DNA from: Epiperipatus broadwayi
Taxonomy: Eukaryota > Onychophora > Udeonychophora > Euonychophora > Peripatidae
Direction of reading: 5' to 3'
Assembly: GCA_028023455.1 (NCBI GenBank)
Contig: JAQFVV010012496.1
Span: 1,490,001-1,554,000, forward strand
DNA length: 64,000 bases
Of this stretch, positions 46,514 through 57,778 are shown in pieces. Within the stretch, counting starts at the first letter, position 1; every line of letters starts with the position of its first letter. The translations under genes and the position numbers were made by a program. The notes beneath the pieces are model-generated. The model saw only the letters and a list, made by a program, of their open reading frames with translations. It had not been told where the DNA came from and ran no database searches.

Positions 46514-47130
46514 CTTAAAAATTGTATACGCATATATGTACAATAAAAGGTTTTTGGCTAAAAAGTGTTCAATCTAGAGTGGATAAATTGCATTTATATA
46601 TAATATTACAGCAAAATAAAGGAAGTGGTGAATTTGGTAATATTTCTGAATAAATTGAAGTGAATAATAAAACAATTATGGGCAACTATTTATATAAAAA
46701 TAAATGTGTTCTTAAAAAAAGCTACTTATAAAAAGGGCAGATCAACAGAATTGCAGTAGAGTATTCAGAAAATAAAGATGCAGAGTTAATTCAGAAAGTT
46801 TACTGTGTATCCTCAACTTAGCATCCATTGTTATTTAGAGGTCAACTAAGATTAACCATTATATCAAAGCTCTGATCCGATAAAGTATCCGAAATTTTGG
46901 AGTAGTTATCCAAGCATTTCTGAATGGATACTTAACTATCAATCATTACACTTTTGCGAGGATTAAGTAACACGTATTGGGAATAAAACCTTGAAGCTTC
47001 ATTATTTAATACCTCAAAGCTATTACTTATGCTGGAAAAGTATCAAGTATCGTTGATATAAAATCTATAATAAAAAATAGATATTGAATGTTAGCTTGGA
47101 TGAACTTTAGTAATAGGATATTTGAATTTG

Positions 47131-47417
47131 ATTCCATCATCAGATTTTCAATGGTATGAACGGCTGAAGAGTTGGAGTGGATTGACCTGTCCATTAAAGT
47201 ATGAAGATTTGCTATCTTAATATAAACTGAGCACTGATTATATATATATGTGTGGGAGATGATAATCTGGACCAACTGAGGAGTGCTGGTTTAGCACGAA
47301 ATACATATATTGGTGATTATTTATCTTTTCTACATGTATATGGCCATGTGTATCGGTGATATGATGGTGTGGATAGTTGAAGGGTGCTTGAAAATCTGTG
47401 TTCAAATCTCCTATATT
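47131..47417 (+). repeat. S2 repeat, 5'-truncated copy
   Basis: Starts at ttccatcatcagattttcaa, lacking the gtacatgagg start, and runs to ttcaaatctcctatatt. Confidence 0.7.
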
Positions 47418-47779
47418 TACAATTAAGCTCTAGGTATATGAAGAGTATTTCAAATATTACTAATAAGATGTATAACTTTTAAGTTCATTTAAATTTGGAT
47501 TTCAAAGATTTAAAATGAATTTTTAATTATTTGTGAGTATAATACAATTTCGGTATTTTATTTTTATGGCAAATCTTTGTCAAGTCCATTCTGATATCAC
47601 CATATATAAGTGGACAGGGCTAAATCAATATTTTTTTTTATAATTTTATTAACATATATAAATAAAGCATTTCCCAAATATATTGTTTTCAAAAGCAAAA
47701 ATTTTAAGAAGTTTTTGAAGGAATTTTGCTTTCTATTATTAAACCAAAAAAAAGTTCTTGAAAGGTAATAATAATATTA

Positions 47780-47865
47780 AGCCAATAAACATCACATGAC
47801 CACCACCTCTTATGCTTGTGTAAAACTATTGTGTGTGGCAATACGTATAGGGAGTTTGTCTGTTT
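47780..47865 (+). mobile_element. HR1 copy 8, 86-bp minimal derivative
   Basis: Flanked by a perfect 14-bp repeat taataataatatta (47766-47779 and 47866-47879). It contains only the two family ends, from agccaataaacatcacatg to the gtgtgtggcaatacg and gagtttgtctgttt region. All body sequence and the ribozyme are missing. It shows that the ends alone suffice for insertion. Confidence 0.85.
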
Positions 47866-47879
47866 TAATAATAATATTA

Positions 47880-48865
47880 TAAATCCATTGATCTTCTTTT
47901 TAACATTCAGAATTATTTAGTTAATTTGATATATAATGATTGTTGATAATCATTTAATAGGTATTGAAGAACAGGGAGAACATTGCCTAAAAAATTTTAA
48001 AACCACCTGTAGTATTATTTTGAGAAAACACACAAAATAATTATTTCAACTTCATTTGTTTCCTAAAAAACTATACCTAACCCCCAATTAACTATTTTTT
48101 CTTTAGGTTCCTTTATAGACAAAAAAAAAGTATTTGTCCCTTTTAATACCATATCTCCAATATAATATTGTTTCGACTGAAATAACACAGATAATTATTA
48201 TTTTCACTTTATTTTGGTTAAGAAATTGATCATTTCTTCTGGTTCTATTTTTATTTTTCCCCTCCTGCTATAATCTCACAAATCTTCACACATCAATTTT
48301 TAAAACTTGTTATCTGTGTAAGCATGCAAAAAAAATCTAATATACCTTTAATCTTACCAAAAAGTAACAGTGATAAATTCATTTGTAATGTTTTGTTTTC
48401 TTTTAAAAAATTATTTAGTAAAACTCATTCCATTTTTTTTTTCTTCTTGCTATTTATAATTTTTATTTTTTTGTTTAAAAAAAAGTACTTTCATATTAAT
48501 TATTGTTGATGGGGACAGGATCATTAAAAGTACATAAGTTTTATATTAATACCACTTTATACAAGTAAATTTGTATATGAACAGCTCCCCTGAGTTTCAA
48601 TAACTATTCCTCAGCATCTATTAAATGATTATCAAGATTGCTAATATCATTTTTTAAATAGAGTAATCCTATTTTAAGAACTATTACTTATATCTCTAAT
48701 AAATGTATGTGTGTATTTGTTAAGGCATTAGACTATATTCTCTCAAGTGAGTTCCAGCTAGATCTACCTTAAAACTATGTTCTCCCAAATTAGTTCCAGT
48801 CAGATAAAGAAGGATAAAAACAATATTAAAGGATATGGTGACATGATTCTTAATTTAATGAAGAA
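47880..48865. other. AT-rich stretch, nothing recognised
   Basis: Poly-A and poly-T tracts. No repeat family was identified. Confidence 0.5.
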
Positions 48866-48880
48866 ACAATAGATATTTTT

Positions 48881-49430
48881 AAATAAGCATTTATTTTTAT
48901 AGCGCTATGTTTTATAAATTGTAATACATTAAAGATCAGCCTTTTCAAGCTATTGTGCATGCGCTTTTTACGAGTGTTAATAATAAATGAATACTTTCAT
49001 TCCCAACACAGGATATAGTATTTATGAAAGAATAAAATGAATCCAACTTATTCTTTCCAACTCAAATGCTTATATATGGGCAAATCTTAAGTACTGGAAA
49101 TGAAAGCGTGAGGATAGACCACTCACTTTAAATTACTATTTACAATGTCTGAATGAATGACGTCGACAAAATTATCTAGAATTTACTAAACGTCATTCAT
49201 TCAGACATCATAAACAGTAATTTAAAGTGAGTGGTCTATCCTCACGCTTTCATTTCCAGTACTTAAGATTTGCCCATATATAAGCATTTGGGTTGGAAAG
49301 AATAAGTTGGATTCATTTTATTCTTTTATAAATACTATATCTTGTGTTGGGAATGAAAGTATTCATTTATTATTAACACTCGTAAAAAGCGCATGCACAA
49401 TAGCTTGAAAAGGCCGATCTTTAATGTATT
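48881..49430. mobile_element. Long palindrome, 2 x 246 bp arms
   Basis: Arms 48918-49163 and 49190-49435 match base for base with no gaps and seven differences, all transitions, around a 26-bp loop. A 15-bp direct repeat acaatagatattttt lies at 48866-48880 and 49431-49445 and may be a target duplication, although its first five bases coincide with the arm end. Between the left repeat and the left arm are 37 extra bases containing tatagcgctatg. There is no ORF. If transcribed it would fold into a 246-bp duplex, an ideal substrate for small-RNA production. Confidence 0.85.
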
Positions 49431-49445
49431 ACAATAGATATTTTT

Positions 49446-49820
49446 GTATCTTCTATTCATGGCATTTAGTCCTTATATTAATGTATGACAAAGAAAGTTG
49501 TGTATATATACTGCTAAGCAAGCATTTATAAATATTTGCCATTTAATTATGGTAATCTAGATAGACAGCCGAAACAACATCCTCTTTATTATCATTGCAA
49601 TTATTGAAATAGTAATTATTGTTAGTGCTGTTAATATTTGCATTTTAAATGACCATCTTCATTGCCATTAGCACTGGTTTCCTCTTATCAATAATTATAT
49701 ACAAATACATATAAAATAGTGCACCAAGCTGTGACTAATTATATTTATGATCTTTCTATGCATTAAAAAAAGATTAAAATTCATTATAATTAACTCTTTA
49801 TTACTTTTTGCAACTCATTA
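49446..49820. other. AT-rich stretch, nothing recognised
   Basis: No gene, repeat family or RNA was recognised. Confidence 0.5.
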
Positions 49821-49821
49821 T

Positions 49822-49993
49822 TGACGGTTTCAATTGCCCCAGCAATCTTCTTCAGACAAGTATGTAGATTAGTGCAGAGAAATTATACCTCTGAGAAATA
49901 GGATAAGAATGCTGTAATCATTCATGTGTAGAGATTGCTAATAAGATCAAGGGAAAAAATTCTGAAGAAGATTGCTGCGGCAATAGAAACATC
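49822..49993. repeat. Inverted pair of hammerhead-like modules
   Basis: Minus-strand module 49822-49854: CTGAAGA, stem ATTGC/GCAAT, GAAAC, one base, GTC. Plus-strand module 49962-49993: CTGAAGA, stem ATTGC/GCAAT, GAAAC, atc. They face each other about 110 bp apart. The left one has a complete core with GTC but no stem I could be found. A similar single module is at 53470-53498 (minus). Confidence 0.55.
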
Positions 49994-49999
49994 AATGGT

Positions 50000-52620
50000 G
50001 GTTGTAAAAAGCATTGTAAAAAGTAATCAAGAATGTAAATGATATTAATATTATATGGATTTGGCAATGCAATAAGAAAGATAAAGTTATAATACTTCCA
50101 TTATAATTAATTATGCAAATTGAAACAAATTCATCATCATCACTGGTGATTACTCCACTACATGTGGCACATCACTGCTTAACAGATATATAAAGGCTTT
50201 AGCCTCCAATATACCAGTCCATTTTATGTATATACGTGTGTGTGTTCAATGTATAAAATGACTTCACTAAAATGCCAAAACAGACTTAAATATGGGCTCT
50301 CTCCAATAACCCTCCACAAAAATATGGAGAACGAAAAAATATTCACATCTAATTAGTTTAAAAGTTTTCTTCCTCGTTTTATTCTCCAGCTAATTTTAGC
50401 TGCACAACCATTTACCAATTAAGAACAGGATGACTAACCAACAAGGTTGGACTAGCAATTCAAAAAAATTCATTCACTCTACCTAAAAAGTATCAGCTAT
50501 ATTATAAAAACCGAATTCTAAGTTCCACTAGTTATGAACTCCAGCTCATGAACATAATAGACGTTTCATCCTAGTAAAAGTTAAAATCTCTCGCACTTTA
50601 CTATGTTAGTGGAGCATATGGATTTAATATTCTAGAATCAACACTATGCAACTTTGTACCCGTAATTATTATAGAAATTTATAAATACTTGAATAATTTC
50701 AATATATACATTTAGTATTTTTTTTAAGCTGAAAGTTTTCTTCAACGTTAATACGTTAAAAAGTCAACAGAGTTGTGAGGAAATGATAAAACCGGAAAAC
50801 CGGATTTGATCATTGATTACAAGCTAAATCACATATCCTCACAGGAATTTAAAAAAAAAAAAAAGTAAATAATGCTTACTTAAACAACATACTTCTTGAT
50901 TTAAAAATTTTAAATTATACAAAAATGTAATGCTTAAATCAATCGTTAAAGGGATTTATAAATAGATAAGCTTCTTAGTAAAATCAAGACACATGAAGTA
51001 AGAATTTATATATAACTTAATACTAAAAATTATAAAATAGTATAAGTAAATAAGACAGGGAATTCAAGTGTAAAAAATTCACATATGGCTTAATATTAGT
51101 AGCAGAATTTTGGTGCTAACAAAAATAAACAGAACAATATATCGCCCTGTATATATATTTAATTAAAACGTGTGTATTTCGAATTTATAAACACTTCAAT
51201 ATCTATTTTTCTTATCAATAAGTGAATTGGAAAGGCAGTATACTTCTTAGTACGAATCGAAATCTGAAACTTAGCTAACAAACCTTTCTCTCTTTACTTA
51301 ACTACATTTTATAAAACTGAAAGCAGTTATATTTCGACTTACCTTTTAAATTTGAAAATAAAATTCTGCTATTAAAAATATAATTACACAGTCTATAATT
51401 TTTGGGGGAAAACAATTAAGTATCTCTAAGCGACTTCAGCCATGTTGCACAGATCTGTAGCGCAACTGCTCGCCTGCTATTCGTATTTTTTAAAATTCCA
51501 TTTAAATAATTGTCATACTTTAATACTAGCAAGATCGTAAAATTAGTAATATAAAACTGAATTATTTATGTGACTTGCTGACAAATTATTATAAAAATCG
51601 TATAAAACTTCAATTAATAATAGAATTTTTGTAAATAGTTGAAGCAGCGTCCCCACCTGGTCTAATTTGGCAATAATAAAAAGCAAAAACAGAAGCTGCA
51701 GTTATCGTCTATTTTTTTGCCATCCGTAAAGTTGCCTGTAATTATAGAGTGTTGGTAAATTTTTATATTGTATTTTTTAGGTGATATATTAGCTAATGTA
51801 ACGATGAATTGTAAAGCTCATGTTTAATTTTGCTATCTTAGTTCAGATTATGATTATTTTAAATATCTCTAGTTTCGTACTTTTATAAATGATTCCCCAC
51901 AATGTTTTCCTGTTGATATGAGAGCCTTAAAATTATTACCTTAACAATATATCTTTTCAGTTCAAACGTTAATTTCTGATGTATTTGTTTTTTATCTGTA
52001 AGTTAATGTTGTCGTTTACGGTTATCTTTTTGATTTAGATTTCATTGTGATATTATCACTTACTAATTAAAATATTAGTATTATTAAATTATAATGAGAT
52101 TTAACCGTAAAGAATAATATATGAAATTCTTATTCTGTAAACTTTAAATGACTTTTTATTAATTAAGTGAAGTTCTTAAATTCCTATGTGAAATCTATTA
52201 TTGACATAATATACTGTTATGTAAGCTAACGCTTTCTCTTATCATCAGGTTAATTTAGTAATGCTACGATATTGCAGCAAAATAAAGGAAGTGGTGAATT
52301 TGGTTAATTTATTAATCCTTTTACCGATTGAATTTTAATTTTCAAAAATACAAAAAAATAATTGTCTTATTTATTTATTTTAAACATTGTCTACGGGATC
52401 TGTATATCCCGTATCCTATACTCCCAGTGTTATTAACGCTTTGCGTCAGTCTGGAAATATGATGTATAATTTAAATCGTTAATTAAAATTTTAGTCCCTG
52501 AAGCGTGGTTTATGTAATCCCATAGCTAAATGTTTTAAGGAAATACATTTGCAATGCCACAGTTTTTTTTAAAATTTTGATTAATTATGCTTTCATTATA
52601 ATTTTGTCTTTTATTTTATA
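50000..52620. other. 2.6-kb AT-rich stretch, nothing recognised
   Basis: No LINE, HR1 or S2 remnants. A 34-bp segment at 52271-52304 (gcagcaaaataaaggaagtg and flank) recurs at 46604-46638. The rest may be single-copy DNA. Confidence 0.45.
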
Positions 52621-52639
52621 CTGCTGTTGTGTTTGTTCT

Positions 52640-53240
52640 GGCTGGTAGACTCAAACCAACTGTAACAAAAAATAGGAACACCTGAACACTAGAAGTTCAA
52701 TTAATATGATTTATTAGCATTACACATATTTACATAATATACAATATCAAATGAATATACTGCTACGTATATAATCTCAATTAATGCAGGGCCAGTCGGT
52801 CCAAAAGACTCTACTCACTTCTAGCTGTATGTAACAGCCTGTTTCATGAGTTTGGTCAGTGACTCTTCTGACTGTACCAGACAGCTTGCCTCGAGTCTGC
52901 TCTGGTCTTAGCTGCTTCCAATCCTATCGTGGACCTGCCTCACCGTGTAGAACTATAGCGTAATGGTTATAATGGAAACGCTCACTGTTAGCAATGCATA
53001 ACGTCACTTAGGTTAGACAGACATTCTCTTCTTATTCAAAAAGGCTGATTATTTATTGTCAGATCCCCAACCCTACTGGAAGCAATTGGAGTCAGAGAGT
53101 GTAATTGCTATACTAACCATTGGCTGTGTTTTATCTGTATGTTTAGCCATTGGTTAATGGCAATGAGTGCTCAATCCAATCTGATAAGGAAGGAATCTGG
53201 ACTAGTCCACTTCTGAAGTCAAGGTGAGATATGACTGTAT
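52640..53240. other. GC-raised block, possible solo LTR
   Basis: About 600 bp with GC near 43%, beginning after ccaactgtaacaaaaaatagg and ending near aaggtgagatatgac. No reading frame. The composition and length would fit a solo LTR, but no clear TG...CA ends with a short target duplication could be fixed by eye. It is equally possible that it is an exon-rich or regulatory segment. Confidence 0.25.
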
Positions 53241-53319
53241 CTTTTCACTTTTAATGCCAGTGCGTATTTATAAATAAAATATATTATTTATGTGATAGTT
53301 ACTTGCTATGTTATTAGAG

Positions 53320-53415
53320 TGGATTTGAACACACCATCTTATATAACTGATAACTGCATACATGTGGAAAAGATAAATGATCTCCAATAAACCATATAAT
53401 ACTAAATCATCCATG
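53320..53415 (-). repeat. S2 repeat fragment
   Basis: Contains ggatttgaacacaccatctt, then aaaagataaatgatctcca, in the order seen in S2. Truncated at both ends. Confidence 0.5.
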
Positions 53416-53814
53416 CATTTTACTACTGATACATAATGCTTTATTTACTACTCTCTTTTACAGTCTACAGTTTCGATTGCCCTAGCAATTTTCTTCAGAA
53501 CTCTTATATTTCCTAACTTCAACTTCTCCAATATATGTATTTCCACTGATTATATTGACTTTATAAGTGTATTAAATTTATGTTACTGGAATTAGATTTA
53601 AATTCATTAAATCTATAAATAGTATTTTGATTTTATGATTGTATTAAGTTTATGTTATTAGAGTTAGATTTAAATTCATTAAATATATATAAATAACTTT
53701 TTTTAAAAACTCTATTTTTATATGACTATATATAAAAATATAACTACACATCAACGTTTCAACTATTTTATAGTACAATCTTTTTCAAGGAAAACTCTTT
53801 CTATTACAGGGTTT

Positions 53815-54448
53815 AAACAATTCAAAACAAAGCAAAACTCTCCATACAGTAGTGCCATCTTGTGCTAACAAGAGCAATCAATGGATGCCAGAAGGCTTGT
53901 GCATAAAATCCCTTTCTAGTGCCTACTCATCCAATATCCCCAGACTAGTTTCTGGTTTGTGGCCTTCATCAGTGATGAGCCTTGGATCTGAGAGCACTGC
54001 ACCTAGATCTTAGGATCTAATGCAACCCTCCAGCAGCCATCTTTTAACTCTACTTAACTACGAAACTATGAGAATGAAATTGAAAACACAATAATATTTT
54101 CAATCCAAGCTCAATAGCTTATATAGTCATATGGGTCAACTCAATTCAGCAGCCATACATTTTGGTGTCTTAGGCCTTTTAACAACCATAGCCACCTAAA
54201 CCACTCAACATCACATGATCACTATCTCATACTAGTACATAATTGTTATTAAACAATTCAAAACAAAGCAAAACTAGTCTGGGGATATTGGATGAGTAGG
54301 CACTAGATAGGGATTTTATGCACAAGTCTTCTGGCATCCATTGATTGCTCTTGTTAGCACAAGATGGCCCTATTGTATGGAGAGTTTCGTTTTGTTTTGA
54401 ATTGTTTAATAACAATTATGTGCTAGTATGAGATAGTGATCATGTGAT
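53815..54448 (-). mobile_element. HR1 copy 9
   Basis: 634 bp flanked by a perfect 12-bp repeat attacagggttt (53803-53814 and 54449-54460). The outer parts are inverted copies with the unusual extra word attcaaaacaaag near both ends, and an inner piece (54273-54390) is a second inverted partial body lacking the ribozyme. It carries the ribozyme 53929-53987. It inserted into the loop of an older hairpin repeat related to 5466-5695, whose halves lie at about 53725-53814 and 54461-54600. Confidence 0.85.
53929..53987 (-). ncRNA. Type I hammerhead ribozyme (HR1 copy 9)
   Basis: Core CTGATGA, GAAAC-ta-GTC and outer stem ATCCAA/TTGGAT are intact. Stem II reads GGC/ACC (one mismatch) and stem I TCATCA/TGGGGA (one mismatch). 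Core-competent but weakened. Confidence 0.8.
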
Positions 54449-54460
54449 ATTACAGGGTTT

Positions 54461-55205
54461 CTATTAAGGAGTTTGTATATTATAAAATAATCAAAACGTT
54501 AGTGTGTAGTAATATTTTTATAATAGTTATATAAAAATCAAGTTTTAAAAAGAAGTTTGGTGTATTCATTTATATACATTGAAAGTTATGAACTATTTTT
54601 GAAAACAAAACGGTGTAGATGATATTTTAAATTCATTAAATCTATAAATAGTAAGCAGATTAAGAGCTTTTTTCTTAAAAAAAGAAGCAGTAGTCACAGT
54701 AAGTAAGGTATTGTTTTGGATACAAAATTAAAAGACAGTTTTATAAGTAGCATTTGGTATAAATGATAGATTGGTATAGACTAAATCTCAAGCATTTCTG
54801 AGAGATCTAGTCCTTATTCAGGTTTATATTCCAACTAATAGTAATGATTATGAAGAAGTAGAAATTATGGATAAAAAAATCTAACAGTAAGAATACAACA
54901 TTCCATAAGAAATGAAATTTACAATAAGGCAAGGAACTCCACAAAAAACTCAATTATAAGCCAATCAAGGATTGAATATAAGTAAATATTTAACAATCAC
55001 AATACAAAAATTAAGGCTTGTAATTCATAAAAAAGTAATTCACAATTATAAATCTATAATAAATTAAAATCTTATAAGATCCATTGACAATTTTATTGAA
55101 TGAGTTTTTATAATAATACAACTTACCTTTGATAAGGGTGCTCAACATTGAAAATGTATTTGGGTTATATTTAGTATTTTTAGTTTTCTTTGAATATGTA
55201 GTATC
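54461..55205. other. AT-rich stretch
   Basis: The first 140 bp are the right half of the older hairpin repeat split by HR1 copy 9. The remainder shows a few purine-rich strings reminiscent of decayed LINE coding sequence (about 54700-54900) that are too eroded to assign. Confidence 0.4.
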
Positions 55206-55212
55206 TACCACT

Positions 55213-55565
55213 AAACATCACATGATCACCATTTCTTATGCTTGCTCATAACTGTTATTAAAACAGGCAAAACTCTCCATACAGTAGTGCCACTCAGTGC
55301 AAGCCAGAGTAATCAATGGATGCCAGAAGGCATGTGCATTAAACCCCTATCTGATACCTACTCATCCAACATCTCCAGACTAGTTTCTGGCTTGTGGCCT
55401 TCATCAGTGAGGAGCCTTGGATCTGAGAGCACTGCACCGAGATCTTAGGATCAAATGCAATCCTCCAGCAGCCACCTTTTATCTCTATTTAACTACAAAA
55501 CTATGAGAATAAAATTGAAAACACACTGAGTGGCACTACTGTATGGAGAGTTTTGCCTGTTTTAG
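55213..55565. mobile_element. HR1 copy 10, with 40-bp inverted ends
   Basis: Starts ccactaaacatcacatg, then has aaaacaggcaaaactctcc followed by the body with a minus-sense ribozyme, and closes with the exact inverse of that block (gagagttttgcctgtttt). The two blocks form a 40-bp perfect inverted repeat. The flanking direct repeat is only seven bases (tagtatc at about 55199-55205 and 55564-55570). Interior partly deleted. Confidence 0.8.
55364..55422 (-). ncRNA. Type I hammerhead ribozyme (HR1 copy 10)
   Basis: Core CTGATGA, stem II GGC/GCC around CACAA, GAAAC-ta-GTC, outer stem ATCCAA/TTGG. Stem I TCCTCA/TGGAGA has one mismatch. Core intact, likely able to fold. Confidence 0.85.
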
Positions 55566-55579
55566 TATCGATATTGCTT

Positions 55580-56420
55580 TTAACATATTTATGTTATGGA
55601 GTTTTAAATTTATTTAATATTGTAATTGTAAATGCTTTTATAATTTGTTAATGTAATGTTATTTTCCACTAAATCCAATCAAAAAATATAATCAAAAATA
55701 TATACACTCCTCCTCCCCCCCCAAAAAAAAAAAACTGTATTTTTTACCATCACCATATATATATACATTTAATTTGTTAATGATACATGTGGCATCTACG
55801 CTGCATAAATATAATTTTGTTTGTATGAAAGAAGGTTTTGAGAAATTAAAGTTCATTATTTGTTTTACGTTTAGAATATAGTTTGTTTCAAAATATTATA
55901 TCCTTTTAGTATTGAAAGGAAAAAAACTATTACTAATTAAATTATTTAAGATTTGCATAACTCAGACATGAATTAAGATGTAAACTTTAAATTCAACATA
56001 GCTCAATACATATGTAAACAAAGGGAGTAAATCACTATTCTTGATTCCTTTGTTCAGCGTTAAGAGTACTTTTAAGTCATAGCTTGAAGAAAAGTGATTT
56101 ACTCCCTTTGTTTACATGAATTAAGAATAAAACTTTTTCTATAGATTGTTTCATGTTAATATATTTTTATTTTTAGAGTTCTGATAGAGTATCTTTACCT
56201 GATTATAAAAGTAAAATATTCATTGAACTATTTTAATTTTAATTTTATCTTATGATTAATAGTGAACTTAATTTTATTTGCATTATGCATAAGCCCCTAC
56301 TTTCTAGTGGATGATGTGAATTAGCAGATAATAGCTCACACCTTGTTTAGAGTATATCGATTATGTAAATAAAATACATAAACATATACTTCTGAATATA
56401 TTCGAATCATCATTCATGGT
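55580..56420. other. AT-rich stretch with one long hairpin
   Basis: Positions 56013-56036 and 56093-56116 are perfect 24-bp inverted copies (tgtaaacaaagggagtaaat and its mirror) separated by 56 bp. The rest is unremarkable AT-rich sequence. Confidence 0.55.
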
Positions 56421-56603
56421 GTGATGTGATGTGATGCACTGTGACTTCTCCTTAAAGGGAGTCAAGAATCTTTCAGAAACTATGCCCAGAGAAACTTGTT
56501 AGCCACTTTATCTTCCCTTTCCATTCCCCACCCTAAGTTATCCCATAATCTGCTCCATCCCATTTCCACAACATAATATTTGTCAACTCTATAGCCTTTA
56601 TCT

Positions 56604-56798
56604 CTAAATCCACCTTATCTTTTCCCAAACCCAACATAAAAACCAATAACCCACTTCCTGTATAATCATTTGTTCGTATTTATTCTTCCATAACTTCATT
56701 ATCTGTACCCTTTCTGCTTTCAAGCATTTACATTCAATTAACAGATGCCTAATATTTTCTATACCTTCCTTACACAATTTGCAGACTAAATCACCCAT
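56604..56798 (-). pseudogene. CR1/L2-like LINE zinc-knuckle segment
   Basis: 64 codons with CKLCKEGIENIRHLLIEC (the cysteine-histidine pattern C-x2-C-x8-H-x5-C) followed by a Lys-rich stretch. Same segment as 33065-33379. A frameshift follows the GxxFLCWVW-like end. Confidence 0.7.
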
Positions 56799-56974
56799 AT
56801 TTTATCCATTTACGTGTATAGTCTCTTGTTGCTAAAAATCCCGTTCGAACCTTAAACAAGAAACCACTTTCCTTGCCATTATCATAAATTAGCTCGCACC
56901 CAATATTCCGTTTACTTCTATATATATTTAGACTCTTTTTACTTTCCATACTAGTTCTCCATCTCTCCAGCTCC

Positions 56975-57436
56975 CTATTCTTTGTTAATGCATCTATTCT
57001 TTATTAATGCATCTATTCTTTTATCCCATTCCTTATCACTATAACACTCAACAATCCTCCTAACACAATCATCCCACCTTTTATACAAGTATACTGATAT
57101 AAATTCTTTATCCAAATCTTTTGCATACCGCATTATGATTCTCACCCATCTTGTTGTCTGCCCTTTACTCGTAACCCAATTAAATACTATTTTGACTATT
57201 CTTTTATTATCCATAAACTGCAACCTACCAGACATTTTCACTTTACTTTTTGCATCTCTCATATAAAAACTTGACCATCCCATTTCTCCTTGAATTGCCT
57301 CCTTTGCTGTCCACACATCTGCATCTAATGGAAATCTTCCTATTTCCCTTTGTACTTTTTCTAAGCAATCTAATACTCCTTTAGTAACACATAATGCATC
57401 ATTACCATATGTTAACCCTGCTACTGCAACTTCCAT
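56975..57436 (-). pseudogene. CR1/L2-like LINE post-RT (thumb and connection) region
   Basis: 153 codons, the longest open LINE piece in the window, with YGNDALCVTKGVLDCLEKVQ near residue 10 (the equivalent of the YGxE-x-W region after the RT core) and RWVRIIMRYAKDLDKEF near residue 97. No catalytic site. The short duplication of a tctttattaatgcat-like word at its downstream end (56980-57020) is a local tandem repeat. Confidence 0.7.
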
Positions 57437-57460
57437 ACAATTCTAGCTACATCATATTTA

Positions 57461-57778
57461 TTATATGAAAACACTATTAATTTCTTTATCAATCCCTTTC
57501 TTTTTTTTTGCTTCATTTATCAATTTTTTCTTCCATTCATCCAAGCAATTTTTCTGATTACTTAAGATGATTCCCAAATAACTATATCTATTCACCACAC
57601 TTAACTTTATATCCCCCACTAAAAATTCTACATCTTCTCTTTCCCCAGTATTAACCATCATTATATTTGATTTTCCTTCATTAAATTTAATCCCCATCTC
57701 TTTACCCACACTTGCACATGTCCTTAGCATAACTTCCATATCTTCTCTTCTTTCTGCACACAAAAATACATCATCCAT
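57461..57778 (-). pseudogene. CR1/L2-like LINE RT fragment with YXDD-like box
   Basis: 105 codons that start at the metal-binding box: with the preceding codon the motif reads F-M-D-D, then VFLCAE. Downstream are GIKFNEGKSNIMMVN and YSYLGIILS, the usual blocks D and E of LINE reverse transcriptases. The ATG is not a native start. It is simply the Met of the box. Confidence 0.8.

Noticed and set aside
55213-55565. Ordinary cut-and-paste MITE because of its 40-bp inverted ends
   Set aside because: Other copies have non-inverted, fixed but different ends and 12-14 bp duplications. The inverted ends here arise from the family's inverted partial copies.
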